A DNA stretch of 64,000 bases from CBDEUK01 sp965250225 (GCA_965250225.1 CBDFNQ010000030.1:1-64000); one strand, 5' to 3'. Positions 16,401 through 26,590 are shown, counted from the first letter of the stretch. The notes: generated by a model from the letters alone, not told the origin. A program made the numbers and translations.

Positions 16401-17273
16401 TTACCCTAAAGAATTACGTAGTGTAGCAATGCGCTCTTCCAGTGGTGGGTGCGTCATAAATAAACGTGATAATTTTTTTTTGCCACTAGAAATACCAAAG
16501 GCTGCTATTTGATCAGGTAAGGCTCCACCTGGTTTTTGATTCAAGCGTTCAAGCGCGGCAATCATTTTCTGCTTGCCAGCCAATGACGCTCCTCCCGCAT
16601 CGGCACGAAATTCACGCTGGCGTGAAAAATACATCACGATCATTGACGCTAATATTCCCAAAACAATTTGTGCGAATATCGTTGTAATCCAGAAAGCAAT
16701 ACCATGACCACGTTGATTTTTAAAGACCACACGGTCAACTAATTGTCCAATAACCCTGGATAAGAAAATGACAAAAGTATTGACCACACCCTGGATCAAA
16801 GCAAGGGTGACCATATCGCCATTGGCAACATGGGTGACTTCATGAGCCAATACAGCTTCCACTTCATCGCGCGTCATTGATTGCAATAAACCCGTACTGA
16901 CAGCAACCAGGGCTTTATTCTTGTTCATTCCCGTCGCAAACGCATTGATTTCCGGCGCATTGTAGATAGCAACCTCTGGCAAACCGATGCCTGCCTGTCT
17001 GGCCTGTGAATGCACCGTATCGAACAACCATTGTTCATCGGCGTTCTTTGGTTGTTCGATCACTTTCGCCCCGGTCATTCGTTTTGCCGACCATTTTGAT
17101 ATAGCCAGTGAAATAAATGAACCCGCCATACCAAATACAGCAGAAAAGAGTAACAATGAAGTTAGATTCAAACCATATTCATTCAAGTACGGTTCAATAC
17201 CAAGCAGACGCATACTGACACTTAGAACAACCAAGATGCCAATATTGGTAGCTAGAAAAAGTAGTACGCGCAT
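16401..17273 (-). CDS. htpX: Membrane zinc metalloprotease HtpX (copy 1)
   Basis: HtpX is an M48 protease of the inner membrane that degrades misfolded membrane proteins. With the start at the ATG at 17273, behind a GAGG site nine bases upstream, the protein is 290 residues and begins MRVLLFLATNIGILVVLSVS. The zinc motif HEVTH is at residues 144-148, with the third ligand in FRADAGGASLAG. Four membrane helices are predicted. A longer frame reaching 17402 would overlap trpB and is rejected. Its place between trpB and trpA is unusual. A second, distinct copy lies at 36223. Confidence 0.92.
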   Translation of the reverse strand: MRVLLFLATNIGILVVLSVSMRLLGIEPYLNEYGLNLTSLLLFSAVFGMAGSFISLAISKWSAKRMTGAKVIEQPKNADEQWLFDTVHSQARQAGIGLPEVAIYNAPEINAFATGMNKNKALVAVSTGLLQSMTRDEVEAVLAHEVTHVANGDMVTLALIQGVVNTFVIFLSRVIGQLVDRVVFKNQRGHGIAFWITTIFAQIVLGILASMIVMYFSRQREFRADAGGASLAGKQKMIAALERLNQKPGGALPDQIAAFGISSGKKKLSRLFMTHPPLEERIATLRNSLG

Positions 17274-17298
17274 AATAAAAACCTCAGTCTTAAAACCG

Positions 17299-18543
17299 TT
17301 AAACCTTGATGCCTTCTCTGGCTGCAACAGTATGTATATCCTTATCACCGCGTCCAGATAAATTAACGATAATAATTTGATCCTTTGACATTTCCGGTGC
17401 AATCATCGAAGTGTATGCAAGTGCATGACTGGACTCAAGAGCTGGAATGATGCCTTCTATTAGTGTTAGATCGTGAAAGGCTGCAAGTGCTTCATCATCA
17501 TTCACAGTAACATATTGCGCCCTGCCAATATCTTTCAACCACGAATGTTCCGGCCCTACGCCAGGGTAATCAAGTCCTGCTGAAACAGAGTGCGTTTCAA
17601 TGATCTGACCATTTTCATCTTCCATTAAGTAGGTACGATTACCGTGTAAAACACCTGGCTTCCCTGCATTCAACGGCGCAGCGTGCTTGCCAGTTTCCAG
17701 CCCATAACCACCCGCTTCCACACCAAGGATGGCAACCTCTTTGTCATTCAGAAACGGATGAAATAAACCAATCGCATTAGAACCACCACCGACACAGGCC
17801 ACCAGCGTATCGGGCAATCGACCTGTTTGTTGCAGGCATTGTTGTTTGGCTTCACGACCAATGATCGTCTGAAAATCTCTGACCATGGCTGGGTAAGGAT
17901 GAGGACCAGCCACCGTACCAATAATATAAAAAGTATTATCAACATTGGTTACCCAATCTCGCATGGCCTCATTTAACGCATCCTTCAAGGTTTTTGAACC
18001 AGCTTCAACGGGTACCACCTCAGCACCCAGTAACTTCATACGATACACATTAATCATTTGACGTTGAATATCTTCAGCGCCCATGTACACAACACATTCA
18101 AGACCCAGGCGTGCGGCGACTGTTGCAGATGCCACACCATGTTGACCAGCACCCGTTTCAGCAATAATGCGTGTCTTCTTCATGCGCCTGGCCAGCAAAC
18201 CCTGACCAATAGTATTGTTTACTTTATGAGCACCAGTGTGATTCAGATCTTCACGTTTCAGATAAATGCGTGCGCCACCCAGCTTGTCTGACCAACGTTT
18301 TGCGTAATACAACGGTGATGGCCGCCCAACATAATGCTGTAATTCATAATCCAGTTCTTTGAGAAAATCCGCATCCTGCATGTATTTTTCATACGCAGCT
18401 GTAAGTTCCGCTAAGGGTTCCATCAGGGTCTCGGAGACGAACCGTCCACCATAAGATCCAAAGTGACCTTGATCATCGGGATAGGAATTTTTTTCTTTAC
18501 CAAGAAAACTTTCAAAGTTTACCTGGTTATTCATTGTCTGCAT
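17299..18543 (-). CDS. trpB: Tryptophan synthase subunit beta
   Basis: TrpB condenses indole with serine. The 414-residue protein holds the PLP lysine in HTGAHKVNNTIGQ and the phosphate loop CVGGGSNAIGLF. The ATG at 18543 has GAGG six bases upstream and lies inside the last codons of trpF, giving a 17-base overlap; the ATG three codons later is less well placed. Overlap implies translational coupling. htpX follows it rather than trpA. Confidence 0.95.
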   Translation of the reverse strand: MQTMNNQVNFESFLGKEKNSYPDDQGHFGSYGGRFVSETLMEPLAELTAAYEKYMQDADFLKELDYELQHYVGRPSPLYYAKRWSDKLGGARIYLKREDLNHTGAHKVNNTIGQGLLARRMKKTRIIAETGAGQHGVASATVAARLGLECVVYMGAEDIQRQMINVYRMKLLGAEVVPVEAGSKTLKDALNEAMRDWVTNVDNTFYIIGTVAGPHPYPAMVRDFQTIIGREAKQQCLQQTGRLPDTLVACVGGGSNAIGLFHPFLNDKEVAILGVEAGGYGLETGKHAAPLNAGKPGVLHGNRTYLMEDENGQIIETHSVSAGLDYPGVGPEHSWLKDIGRAQYVTVNDDEALAAFHDLTLIEGIIPALESSHALAYTSMIAPEMSKDQIIIVNLSGRGDKDIHTVAAREGIKV

Positions 18544-19174
18544 GATTTACCTCTTGAATAAACGCAAGCATCCTGGCCACGTCTTTGATACCTTTTTCTT
18601 GTTCTACCCCACCACTGACATCCACTGCTGCAGGTCGGGCTATGTTTATTGCCTCACGGACATTATCCGGATTCAAACCACCCGCCAGGATCACAGGTTT
18701 CGACAATGATTCAGGGATTAGATTCCAGTCAAAACGCTGTCCTGTACCGCCTTCTAGACCCTCAACATAGCTATCGAGTAACAGTGCCATTGTATCAGGA
18801 TATTTGCTGATCTCAGCAGTTAAATCCGTTACAGATTTCATGCGGATTGCCTTGATGTAAGGCTTGTCATAGGCAATGCATTGCTCATGGGATTCATCGC
18901 CGTGGAACTGAAGGATGTCCAGTGATAGTTTGTTCAACACGGACGTTATCAATTCCGGTTCAGCGTTGACAAACAAACCTACCGTTGTCAAAAAAGGCGG
19001 TAATGAATTAACAATATCTCTGGCTTGTTCCAGATTTACCGCACGTGGGCTCTTATCATAGAAAACAAGACCTATCGCATCCGCACCCGCATTATAAGCA
19101 GCGAGAGCATCTTCCACACGAGTGATGCCACATATCTTTACGCGCACACGCTTGTCATTGTTAGCTAGTTTCAT
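18527..19174 (-). CDS. trpF: Phosphoribosylanthranilate isomerase
   Basis: TrpF isomerises phosphoribosylanthranilate in tryptophan synthesis. The 215-residue barrel has the catalytic Cys in VKICGITRVEDAL, the Asp in LLLDSYVEGL and the phosphate site VDVSGGVE. It follows truA by 21 bases and overlaps trpB. The truA-trpF-trpB order is common in gammaproteobacteria, with trpCD elsewhere. Confidence 0.94.
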   Translation of the reverse strand: MKLANNDKRVRVKICGITRVEDALAAYNAGADAIGLVFYDKSPRAVNLEQARDIVNSLPPFLTTVGLFVNAEPELITSVLNKLSLDILQFHGDESHEQCIAYDKPYIKAIRMKSVTDLTAEISKYPDTMALLLDSYVEGLEGGTGQRFDWNLIPESLSKPVILAGGLNPDNVREAINIARPAAVDVSGGVEQEKGIKDVARMLAFIQEVNHADNE

Positions 19175-19195
19175 TCAAGTAATTTTAACACTTGA

Positions 19196-19984
19196 TTATA
19201 AACAGAGCGGCCATTGTGACGGATCAGCTGTCGGGATGGAAAATTTTTCTGGGTAATCAACTTGGGTAAGATATAAACCATCTGGCGGTGCGGTAACACC
19301 ACCCTGAGTCCTGTCGTGTTTTTCCATTACTTCAGACGCCCATTCAATTGCTTGTCTACCCATACCGATATCCATCAATACACCTGCAATGTTACGTACC
19401 ATATGATGCAAAAACGCATTTGCCTTAATATCCAGAATAATATAATCACCTCGACGAAATAGCTGTAGATGAGAAATCGTCCTGACTGGACTTTTTGCCT
19501 GGCAGTTTATTGCACGATAAGAACTGAAATCGTGTTCGCCAACCAGACATTCAGCAGCACTTGTCATTGCATCAACATCCAATGGCCGACACTCCCAGGT
19601 AACTTTTTTATGCAGTAATGAATAACGCGCAACTCGATTCAGTATGATATAGCGATAGGAACGTGATTGTGCTGAAAAGCGTGCATGGAAATCGTCACAC
19701 ACTGGCTGAACCCAATTCACATTCACATCAAACGGTGAATTGATATTAACCCCGAGCAACCATGAACGCATTGTGCGAACTGCGTCAGTATCCATATGAA
19801 TAATCTGATGGATAGCGTGTACACCGGAGTCGGTTCGACCGGCACACTGGATTTTGACAGGATTATCAGCAACGGTAGAAAGAGCTTGCTCGAGAGTTTG
19901 TTGGACTGTGCGGCCATGATCCTGTGATTGCCAGCCATTAAAATCGCTACCGCAATACTCAATACCGAGCGCAATCCTGTTCAT
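19196..19984 (-). CDS. truA: tRNA pseudouridine(38-40) synthase
   Basis: TruA converts uridines 38-40 of tRNA anticodon arms to pseudouridine. The 262-residue protein carries the catalytic Asp in the motif CAGRTDSGVHA and the closing segment MVRNIAGVLMDIG. It lies between fimV and trpF, the standard order. The start MNRIALGIEYCGSDFNGWQS is typical. Confidence 0.94.
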   Translation of the reverse strand: MNRIALGIEYCGSDFNGWQSQDHGRTVQQTLEQALSTVADNPVKIQCAGRTDSGVHAIHQIIHMDTDAVRTMRSWLLGVNINSPFDVNVNWVQPVCDDFHARFSAQSRSYRYIILNRVARYSLLHKKVTWECRPLDVDAMTSAAECLVGEHDFSSYRAINCQAKSPVRTISHLQLFRRGDYIILDIKANAFLHHMVRNIAGVLMDIGMGRQAIEWASEVMEKHDRTQGGVTAPPDGLYLTQVDYPEKFSIPTADPSQWPLCL

Positions 19985-20038
19985 CTAATAAAACGGAAAT
20001 GTTTTGAATAAATTTATATAAAACAGGTAAAAACCGAT

Positions 20039-23000
20039 TCAGGTAACCTGGGTCAGTAATTCTTCAGCAATTTTTTTCTGCTCAGCATTTCCTTCAGCAA
20101 CAATCTCATCCAATATTGCCTTGGCACTGTCATTATCGCCTAGTTCGACATAGGCCTTGGCTAAATCAAGTTTGGTCGAGATTTCATCTTCCATGCTCTG
20201 CTGTTCCGAACCTGCCGAACGTGGAATAAATACGGTCTTGTCATCATCATCATCGACAAAATCGATCTTGGGCATTTCAACTGTGGGCATTTCATGTGAA
20301 GGCATTTCATGTGAAGGCATTTCAACCGTACCTTCCATGTCGATATCCATCTCAGTATTAGGTAACAATTCTTCCTCATCGTCATCTTGCAACTCAAGAT
20401 CGAAATCCTGTGCCATTGAATCAGTATTCTCTTCATCGAGCGTAAATTCATTGGTTAAATCGATATCCATTCCATCCTCATCAGAGTCTTCACCAAGATC
20501 CGATTTCAAATCATCGGTATTTTCCCCAAGTGTTTCAAAATCACGAGTGACATCATCTGATAAATCAACATCCAGGGACGGTTCATCAGCCGAATCCTGA
20601 CTGAAACCCCCAGAATCAAATTCAACTGTCAATTCCTCACCGGTACTATCTTTAGAATCGGACAAGACATCCATATCGAACGAACCACTGACATCCAGAT
20701 CGAGAGATGTTGAAGCACTTAAATCACTACCTATAGGCAAATCAAAATCGACGACATTATCATCCTTCGCAGAACTCGCTGACATATCAATCGTATCCAT
20801 GGCACGCTCAATCGTACTTAAGCTTGAGTCTTCGCTGGCTGAATCCTCATCCGTAGCAACATCGGTACCCATGTCAAGATCAAATGCCTGAACATCAAAA
20901 TCCAGGGTGCTTTCTTCTTCAATATCGGATTTACGGGTAAAGGAAGGAAGCGAACCCAGATCAGTAGACGCCGTTACATCCAGTAAATCTTCCTGAGAAC
21001 CTGCTGTAATATCCAGTATATCTTCACCGCCATCTCCACCGGTGAGATCAAGAATATGATCTGTTGATTCCATTGGTGATGATGAATCTAAAAGGTCAAT
21101 TTCACCTGAACCACTGAGATCAAGTAAATGTCCTCCGCTGGCACCCTTTGCAGACACATCCAGAATATTCTCATCAGTAATGTCACCAGGGCTACTCACT
21201 TCACTGAGAGTGGAGAGCAAATCTTCCGGGTCTTTATCCGAAGCAATTTTATTCTGGCTGGTAATATCAAAAACGTCATTACCCGATTCAAAAAGATCAC
21301 TTTCAATACCGGGTGATGATGCTGCATCTGTGGTTAAATCTACAACCCCACTAGTCAATGCTCTTTCTGCCGCACCTGAAGCCAGGGCTTGTGTATCATC
21401 TAAACCATCCACACGTTCTTCGAAAAGAGCGCGGTTAGGTGACATTTCTGACCACATGGCAAGAGTCATATCCCAGTGAGAACCAGCACCGTTCACCTTA
21501 TCATGGAGAACTTTAGCAGCTTGCTCATAGGAGGTTTTATCGCTGGCAGCGTAATATACTTCAAGTAACTTGGTATGGTATTCCAAATTGTCTGGACTCT
21601 CTTCAATGGCCTTCTTGACAAATTCTTCCGCCTGATCGAAATGTTCATACGCCAGGAACACATTGACTTCAGCCAATGGATCTTCATCAGAATCATCAAT
21701 ACTTTGTGGTTCGGCAAAACCGGGAGTTTGACCACTTCCAAATTCAAGAGCGCCTGTTTTCTCTACATCACTATTCTCAGAGATATCCAGAGAAACCGGC
21801 TCATCTAAAACAACTTTTTCTGAGGCAGAATCTACATCAGGTTTCTTCGATGTTGAATCGACATTATCAAAACTCATGATATCGTCATCATCATCCAGAT
21901 CCATGACTTCTGCCTGATTACTACGTAATTTGTTGAAACCAAAAAACCCAAGCATTAGAACAACCAGCCCACCGATAACACTTCCTAACAGTTTCAGATT
22001 ATCACTGACAAAACCTGCCATTGGAGCAAAGTATTCTTTAACGGTATCCAGTAAACCAGACACGGCACCAAGACTGGAATCGGGTTCTTCGCTGACGGAA
22101 GGTTCATCAATAGGTGCTTCGTCTATAGGTTTTTCCGGTAATTCTTCGAGCAGCTCTTCTTCCATGGGTTGATCCATGGTTTCTTCTGACAGTTCTTCTT
22201 CACCCGGAAATTCTTCAAGCATGCCAGGATCTTCTTCCAGAAATTCTTCAGCTTCTTCACTCTCAAGAGGCAATTCCTCTTCCATGCCAGGATCTTCTTC
22301 CATGTCCGGCTCTTCTGAATACAACTCACCATATTCTGTGGGGTCAACTTGAGGAAGTTCTTCCTCAGAAATAAAGACAGTATCTTCATTGAAACTTTCG
22401 GAAGCTGTCGACTCATCCATGATCTCTTCAGGTAACTCTTCTTCCATCAATTCTGGTTCTTCGAGCTCTTCGGGTAGTTCTTCTTCCATAACCTGTTCAG
22501 GCATTTCACCAGATAATTGAGCTCGAAGTGCTGATAGCTCATCTTCTTTCAGGACAATAAGACGATTCAAATCTTCAATAATGCTTTCATTTTGAATCAG
22601 CTTTTCTTTCAGTTCCCTGTTTTCACTCTCCAATGTGACCAATGACTCCTGGGCAAGCGCCAGGTCTTCAGTCATGACGGCGGAATCACTGCCCATCTCA
22701 CCACTGCCTTGCCCTACCCCAGCTTCTGTATCACCAGAACCAACCAGGGTTAATTCTGGGTTGGTCTCTTCAACAGCGCTGTCAATACTCTTTGCCATGC
22801 TGTCTGTAGACTCAGATTCTGTTGCTTCACTACTTGTCGTTGAAACACCAGAAGACTCTGGTCTTTCCGTCACGTTATCAGCAATCATATCCCTGGCACT
22901 TTCCCAAAGACTGTTCTGCTCCCCGACTTGTGCTATCGCTTCTGACTTACTTAAGCTCTGAATATCCGATAAATCAGGGTTAGTAAGTACTTGCCCTGTT

Positions 23001-23788
23001 TTCAGATCATTGATATTGCTGTTGAGAAAAGCCTCAGGATTATCGCGTAACATCGCCAGCATTGTTTGCTGAATACTGACGGAATTATCTGGCCGCATTT
23101 GACTTGCCAGGGCCCAAAGAGTATCGCCTCTTACCGTAGTGTGATCACCACCTGTATAGTTATAATTAACAGCAGGAGTTGTTTTTTGACTCGGCGATGG
23201 TGTCGGTGATGAAGCCGCCTGATAACCCAGGTCATAAATAACATTATGTCCATCTTGTGCAATATAATTTGCCGGGGTATCAATCGTATTACCAGGAACA
23301 CTACGCACCGGTACAGGCGAAGACGTCGTTACCGATTTTTGGGGAATTAGTGTAGCTTTTGGTTGAGAAATATTCTCCTTTAATCGACTTATGGGAGAAT
23401 AGGTAGGCGGATCCAGTAGCACTGTATATTCGCGCAACAAACGACCACGATTCCAGTTGATTTCTACCAGGAAATGTAAAAATGGTTCGCGAATTGACTC
23501 TTTACTGTATACACGAATATAGTCTTTGCCCTTGCTGGTTTCTTTAACTTCAAAAAACAATTTTGTTAGATTAAATGAGCGATCGATATCTGCGCGTTTA
23601 AAATCTTCAGAACCGGCCAGGCCGATTTTTAAGCTATCCAGCTCATCTGCAGTGGCCGACAGTAACTCGATACGAGCGTCCAATGGCTCATTAAGATTAG
23701 ACCTCAAATCAAGCTTGCCCAACCCCAGGGCATGCACAATGCCAGGTATCAACAAGATAGATATTACGAACGCTAAGTTGCGGATCAT
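20039..23788 (-). CDS. fimV: FimV, polar pilus/peptidoglycan-binding hub protein
   Basis: FimV links type IV pili and twitching to the cell pole. The 1249-residue protein has a signal peptide, a FimV N-domain (residues 20-140), a LysM-like peptidoglycan-binding segment near 220-275 (VRGDTLWALASQM), a coiled coil near 380-430, a very acidic Glu/Pro region (430-590), one membrane helix (SVIGGLVVLMLGFFGF, near 610), a TPR block near 690-760, a long Asp/Ser-rich cytoplasmic region with repeated ILDIT/LLDLS motifs, and the conserved FimV C-terminal motif (LDLAKAYVELGDNDSAKAIL). A 15-base tandem repeat encodes MPSHE twice. It is 22 bases downstream of a separate gene that copies its N-domain. Confidence 0.92.
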   Translation of the reverse strand: MIRNLAFVISILLIPGIVHALGLGKLDLRSNLNEPLDARIELLSATADELDSLKIGLAGSEDFKRADIDRSFNLTKLFFEVKETSKGKDYIRVYSKESIREPFLHFLVEINWNRGRLLREYTVLLDPPTYSPISRLKENISQPKATLIPQKSVTTSSPVPVRSVPGNTIDTPANYIAQDGHNVIYDLGYQAASSPTPSPSQKTTPAVNYNYTGGDHTTVRGDTLWALASQMRPDNSVSIQQTMLAMLRDNPEAFLNSNINDLKTGQVLTNPDLSDIQSLSKSEAIAQVGEQNSLWESARDMIADNVTERPESSGVSTTSSEATESESTDSMAKSIDSAVEETNPELTLVGSGDTEAGVGQGSGEMGSDSAVMTEDLALAQESLVTLESENRELKEKLIQNESIIEDLNRLIVLKEDELSALRAQLSGEMPEQVMEEELPEELEEPELMEEELPEEIMDESTASESFNEDTVFISEEELPQVDPTEYGELYSEEPDMEEDPGMEEELPLESEEAEEFLEEDPGMLEEFPGEEELSEETMDQPMEEELLEELPEKPIDEAPIDEPSVSEEPDSSLGAVSGLLDTVKEYFAPMAGFVSDNLKLLGSVIGGLVVLMLGFFGFNKLRSNQAEVMDLDDDDDIMSFDNVDSTSKKPDVDSASEKVVLDEPVSLDISENSDVEKTGALEFGSGQTPGFAEPQSIDDSDEDPLAEVNVFLAYEHFDQAEEFVKKAIEESPDNLEYHTKLLEVYYAASDKTSYEQAAKVLHDKVNGAGSHWDMTLAMWSEMSPNRALFEERVDGLDDTQALASGAAERALTSGVVDLTTDAASSPGIESDLFESGNDVFDITSQNKIASDKDPEDLLSTLSEVSSPGDITDENILDVSAKGASGGHLLDLSGSGEIDLLDSSSPMESTDHILDLTGGDGGEDILDITAGSQEDLLDVTASTDLGSLPSFTRKSDIEEESTLDFDVQAFDLDMGTDVATDEDSASEDSSLSTIERAMDTIDMSASSAKDDNVVDFDLPIGSDLSASTSLDLDVSGSFDMDVLSDSKDSTGEELTVEFDSGGFSQDSADEPSLDVDLSDDVTRDFETLGENTDDLKSDLGEDSDEDGMDIDLTNEFTLDEENTDSMAQDFDLELQDDDEEELLPNTEMDIDMEGTVEMPSHEMPSHEMPTVEMPKIDFVDDDDDKTVFIPRSAGSEQQSMEDEISTKLDLAKAYVELGDNDSAKAILDEIVAEGNAEQKKIAEELLTQVT

Positions 23789-23810
23789 TTCTGCTTCCTA
23801 TTCTTTTTAG

Positions 23811-24224
23811 TTATCCTAATTCAGGGTCTATTAACAATTTGTATTCACGATTCAATCGGCCTGTTGACCAGCTGAGTTCTAATGTAAAGTTTAAAATTGG
23901 CTCTTTTAGTGGCTCATCACTTTTAACATGCAAATAATGGTTTCCTGTTGAGCCAGTCACGACTTCCACTCTAATCTTCGGCTGGCGGTAAATATTAGTG
24001 ACTGTTTCATCGTAGATAATGCCCACCTTGAGATTCTCAATCTCCTTAGGACTCACCGATAAAAACGGAATATGCGCATCTAACCTCTGATTTAGCCGGG
24101 AATTTAGCTGTATGTCCGAAATTGACAGGGCATGGCTCAGGGGATGAAATCCCAACAGCAAGGTAATGAACAGGGCAAACAAAAAAGCCTTATTTGTTGC
24201 TGGCATGATGATATATCCACTCAT
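23811..24224 (-). CDS. Stand-alone FimV N-terminal domain protein
   Basis: This 137-residue secreted protein has a signal peptide (ALFITLLLGFHPLSHA) followed only by the domain found at the FimV N-terminus. It shares the same landmarks: SISDIQLNSRLNQRLDAHIP here against GLGKLDLRSNLNEPLDARIE in FimV, and TGRLNREYKLLIDPELG here against RGRLLREYTVLLDPP in FimV. It ends where FimV continues with its LysM-like part. It is a clear tandem partial duplicate upstream of fimV, diverged well beyond recent copying. It could be a periplasmic partner or competitor of FimV; that is inference. Confidence 0.8.
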   Translation of the reverse strand: MSGYIIMPATNKAFLFALFITLLLGFHPLSHALSISDIQLNSRLNQRLDAHIPFLSVSPKEIENLKVGIIYDETVTNIYRQPKIRVEVVTGSTGNHYLHVKSDEPLKEPILNFTLELSWSTGRLNREYKLLIDPELG

Positions 24225-24378
24225 TTATTTATAAATTTCAACATGTTACATAAAGACACTACTTTTTGTAAGCGCACAGCCTTCCTACTGACATCATGAC
24301 CTAGAACCCGCGCTAAGCGATTACCAAGCTAAGATTAGAACTTATGAATGTCCTTTATAATAACGACTTAACTATAGC

Positions 24379-25401
24379 TTACAAATAGTCTTTTACCAAA
24401 ATTTCAGCTATTTGAACACTATTTAATGCCGCACCTTTGCGCACGTTATCAGAAACGACCCAAAGATTGATTCCTCGGGGATGAGAAATGTCTTCACGGA
24501 TGCGACCAACGAAGACAGGATCCTCCCCAGCGGACTCCGTAACAGCTGTGGGATAACCCCCATCTTTCTGCTCATCCAGCACCACAATCCCGGGGGAGGC
24601 GGCCAAAATTTCACGTGTTTTCTCTGCACTGACCTTCACTTTTGTCTCGATATGTACTGCTTCTGAATGACCGTAGAATACCGGAATGCGCACTGCAGTC
24701 GGGTTCACCTGGATTGAGTCATCCTCCAGAATTTTGTGCGTCTCCCACACCATCTTCATTTCTTCTTTGGTATAGCCATTGTCCTGAAAATCATCAATCT
24801 GAGGCAACGCATTGTAGGCAATTTGTTTAGGATAAACAGAAGCCTCATATTCCCTGCCATTCATCAGGGCGGCCGTTTGCCCAGCCAGCTCTTCTACCGC
24901 TTCTTTGCCAGTTCCCGACACGGCCTGATAGGTACACACGTTGAAGCGTTCAATCGTTGCGACATCATGAATCGGCTTGAGTGCAACCAGCAGTTGAATG
25001 GTTGAACAATTGGGGTTAGCGATAATGCCACGGTTTTTATAATCCGCGATAGCGTGTGGATTGACCTCAGGCACTACCAGTGGGATGTCATCGTCATAAC
25101 GAAATTGCGACGTGTTATCAATCACCACGCAGCCGGTTTCGGCCGCACGTGGGGCATGGATCTTTGAAACCGAAGCACCAGGTGAAAACAAACCAATATC
25201 CACACCAGTAAAATCAAAGGTTTCCAGGTCTTCCACAACCAGTTCGCTACCTTTAAACGGAATTTTTGTACCCACGGAACGACTGCTGGCCAGGGCAACC
25301 ACTTCCGAGACCGGAAAATCCCGTTGCTCCAATATGGACAACATCGTCTCACCCACAACACCCGTGGCACCCACTACGGCAACTTTGTACTGTTTACTCA
25401 T
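24379..25401 (-). CDS. asd: Aspartate-semialdehyde dehydrogenase
   Basis: Asd reduces aspartyl phosphate to aspartate semialdehyde, the branch point to lysine, methionine, threonine and cell wall diaminopimelate. The 340-residue protein has the NADP loop VVGATGVVGETM, the active-site Cys in NPNCSTIQLL, and the catalytic His in RIPVFYGHSEAVHIE. It follows leuB by 26 bases, the standard leuB-asd-fimV order. Its product feeds dapB and dapCD elsewhere in this window. Confidence 0.95.
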   Translation of the reverse strand: MSKQYKVAVVGATGVVGETMLSILEQRDFPVSEVVALASSRSVGTKIPFKGSELVVEDLETFDFTGVDIGLFSPGASVSKIHAPRAAETGCVVIDNTSQFRYDDDIPLVVPEVNPHAIADYKNRGIIANPNCSTIQLLVALKPIHDVATIERFNVCTYQAVSGTGKEAVEELAGQTAALMNGREYEASVYPKQIAYNALPQIDDFQDNGYTKEEMKMVWETHKILEDDSIQVNPTAVRIPVFYGHSEAVHIETKVKVSAEKTREILAASPGIVVLDEQKDGGYPTAVTESAGEDPVFVGRIREDISHPRGINLWVVSDNVRKGAALNSVQIAEILVKDYL

Positions 25402-25427
25402 TCATCAAAAACCTTATTGTTCTATCA

Positions 25428-26504
25428 TTATGACAGGGCAGCTACAACCGCATCACCCATCTCAGAGGTTGTGATTTTTTTCATTCCATCGGAATAGATC
25501 TCAACCGTTCGAAAACCATCTGCCAATACTTTGCAAACGGCTGTTTCTATCTTGTCAGCTAATGCACCATTATGAAATGAATAACGCAACATCATCGAGG
25601 CCGACAGGATGGTCGCTAATGGATTAGCAATATTTTGCCCGGCAATATCTGGTGCTGAACCATGGATCGGCTCATACATACCGGCACCACTTTCATTCAA
25701 TGAGGCCGATGGCAATAAACCAATCGAACCAGTTAACATTGAGGCCAAATCAGACAAAATATCACCGAACATATTTCCCGTTACAATGACATCAAACTGA
25801 TTTGGATTGCGCACCAGTTGCATAGCGGCGTTATCAACATACATATGCTCCAGTGTAACTTCCGGATAATCAGCCGAAACCCTGGTAACGACCTCGCGCC
25901 ACAGTTCCATGACTTCCATCACATTTGCCTTATCGACAGAACAAACACGTTTGTCGCGTTCCATGGCTATCTCAAACGCCATGTGAGCTATACGTTCAAT
26001 CTCGGATTCACTATAGATCAAACTGTTGTAACCCTGGCGTTCACCATTTTCCAGTTCACGAATACCGCGTGGTTCACCAAAGTAAATACCACCGGTTAAT
26101 TCGCGCACAATCATAATATCCAGATTATCAACCACCTCGTGCTTCAACGCCGAAGCATCGGTTAATTCTTTGTAGGCTATGGCTGGTCGTAAGTTTCCAA
26201 ACAAGCACAAACCCGCGCGCAGTGCCAGCAGACCGCGTTCCGGTCGTAAATGACGTTCAATGGCCTCCCATTTAGGCCCTCCAATCGAACCAAACAGGAT
26301 GGCATCGGATTGTTTTCCAAGCTCTAGAGTTTCATCAGGCAATGGTTTGCCTGTCGCCTCATACGCCGCGCCTCCGATCAAAGCTTCAGTCATATGAATA
26401 TCCAGGCCATGGTTCTGCTGTAATGCCACAAGCACTTTCACAGCCTCAGCAATAATTTCAGGCCCAATACCATCACCGGGTAATACCAAAATCTCTTTCG
26501 TCAC
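25428..26504 (-). CDS. leuB: 3-isopropylmalate dehydrogenase
   Basis: LeuB oxidises and decarboxylates 3-isopropylmalate in leucine synthesis. The real start is most likely the GTG at 26504, with AGG nine bases upstream, giving a 358-residue protein beginning (M)TKEILVLPGDGIGPE. An ATG 20 codons earlier gives an unlikely N-terminus. Motifs include RELTGGIYFGEPR, the dimer Lys in VDKANVME, and the NAD-adenine site EPIHGSAPDIAGQNIANP. leuCD are not in the window. Confidence 0.94.
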   Translation of the reverse strand: MTKEILVLPGDGIGPEIIAEAVKVLVALQQNHGLDIHMTEALIGGAAYEATGKPLPDETLELGKQSDAILFGSIGGPKWEAIERHLRPERGLLALRAGLCLFGNLRPAIAYKELTDASALKHEVVDNLDIMIVRELTGGIYFGEPRGIRELENGERQGYNSLIYSESEIERIAHMAFEIAMERDKRVCSVDKANVMEVMELWREVVTRVSADYPEVTLEHMYVDNAAMQLVRNPNQFDVIVTGNMFGDILSDLASMLTGSIGLLPSASLNESGAGMYEPIHGSAPDIAGQNIANPLATILSASMMLRYSFHNGALADKIETAVCKVLADGFRTVEIYSDGMKKITTSEMGDAVVAALS

Positions 26505-26590
26505 TTCTGTTAGCCTATATTTTCTTAATGAAATTAATGACAATAAAAATAGTTGTCGACGCAAAAAAAGCCGCCAAGCATACCTTAATT

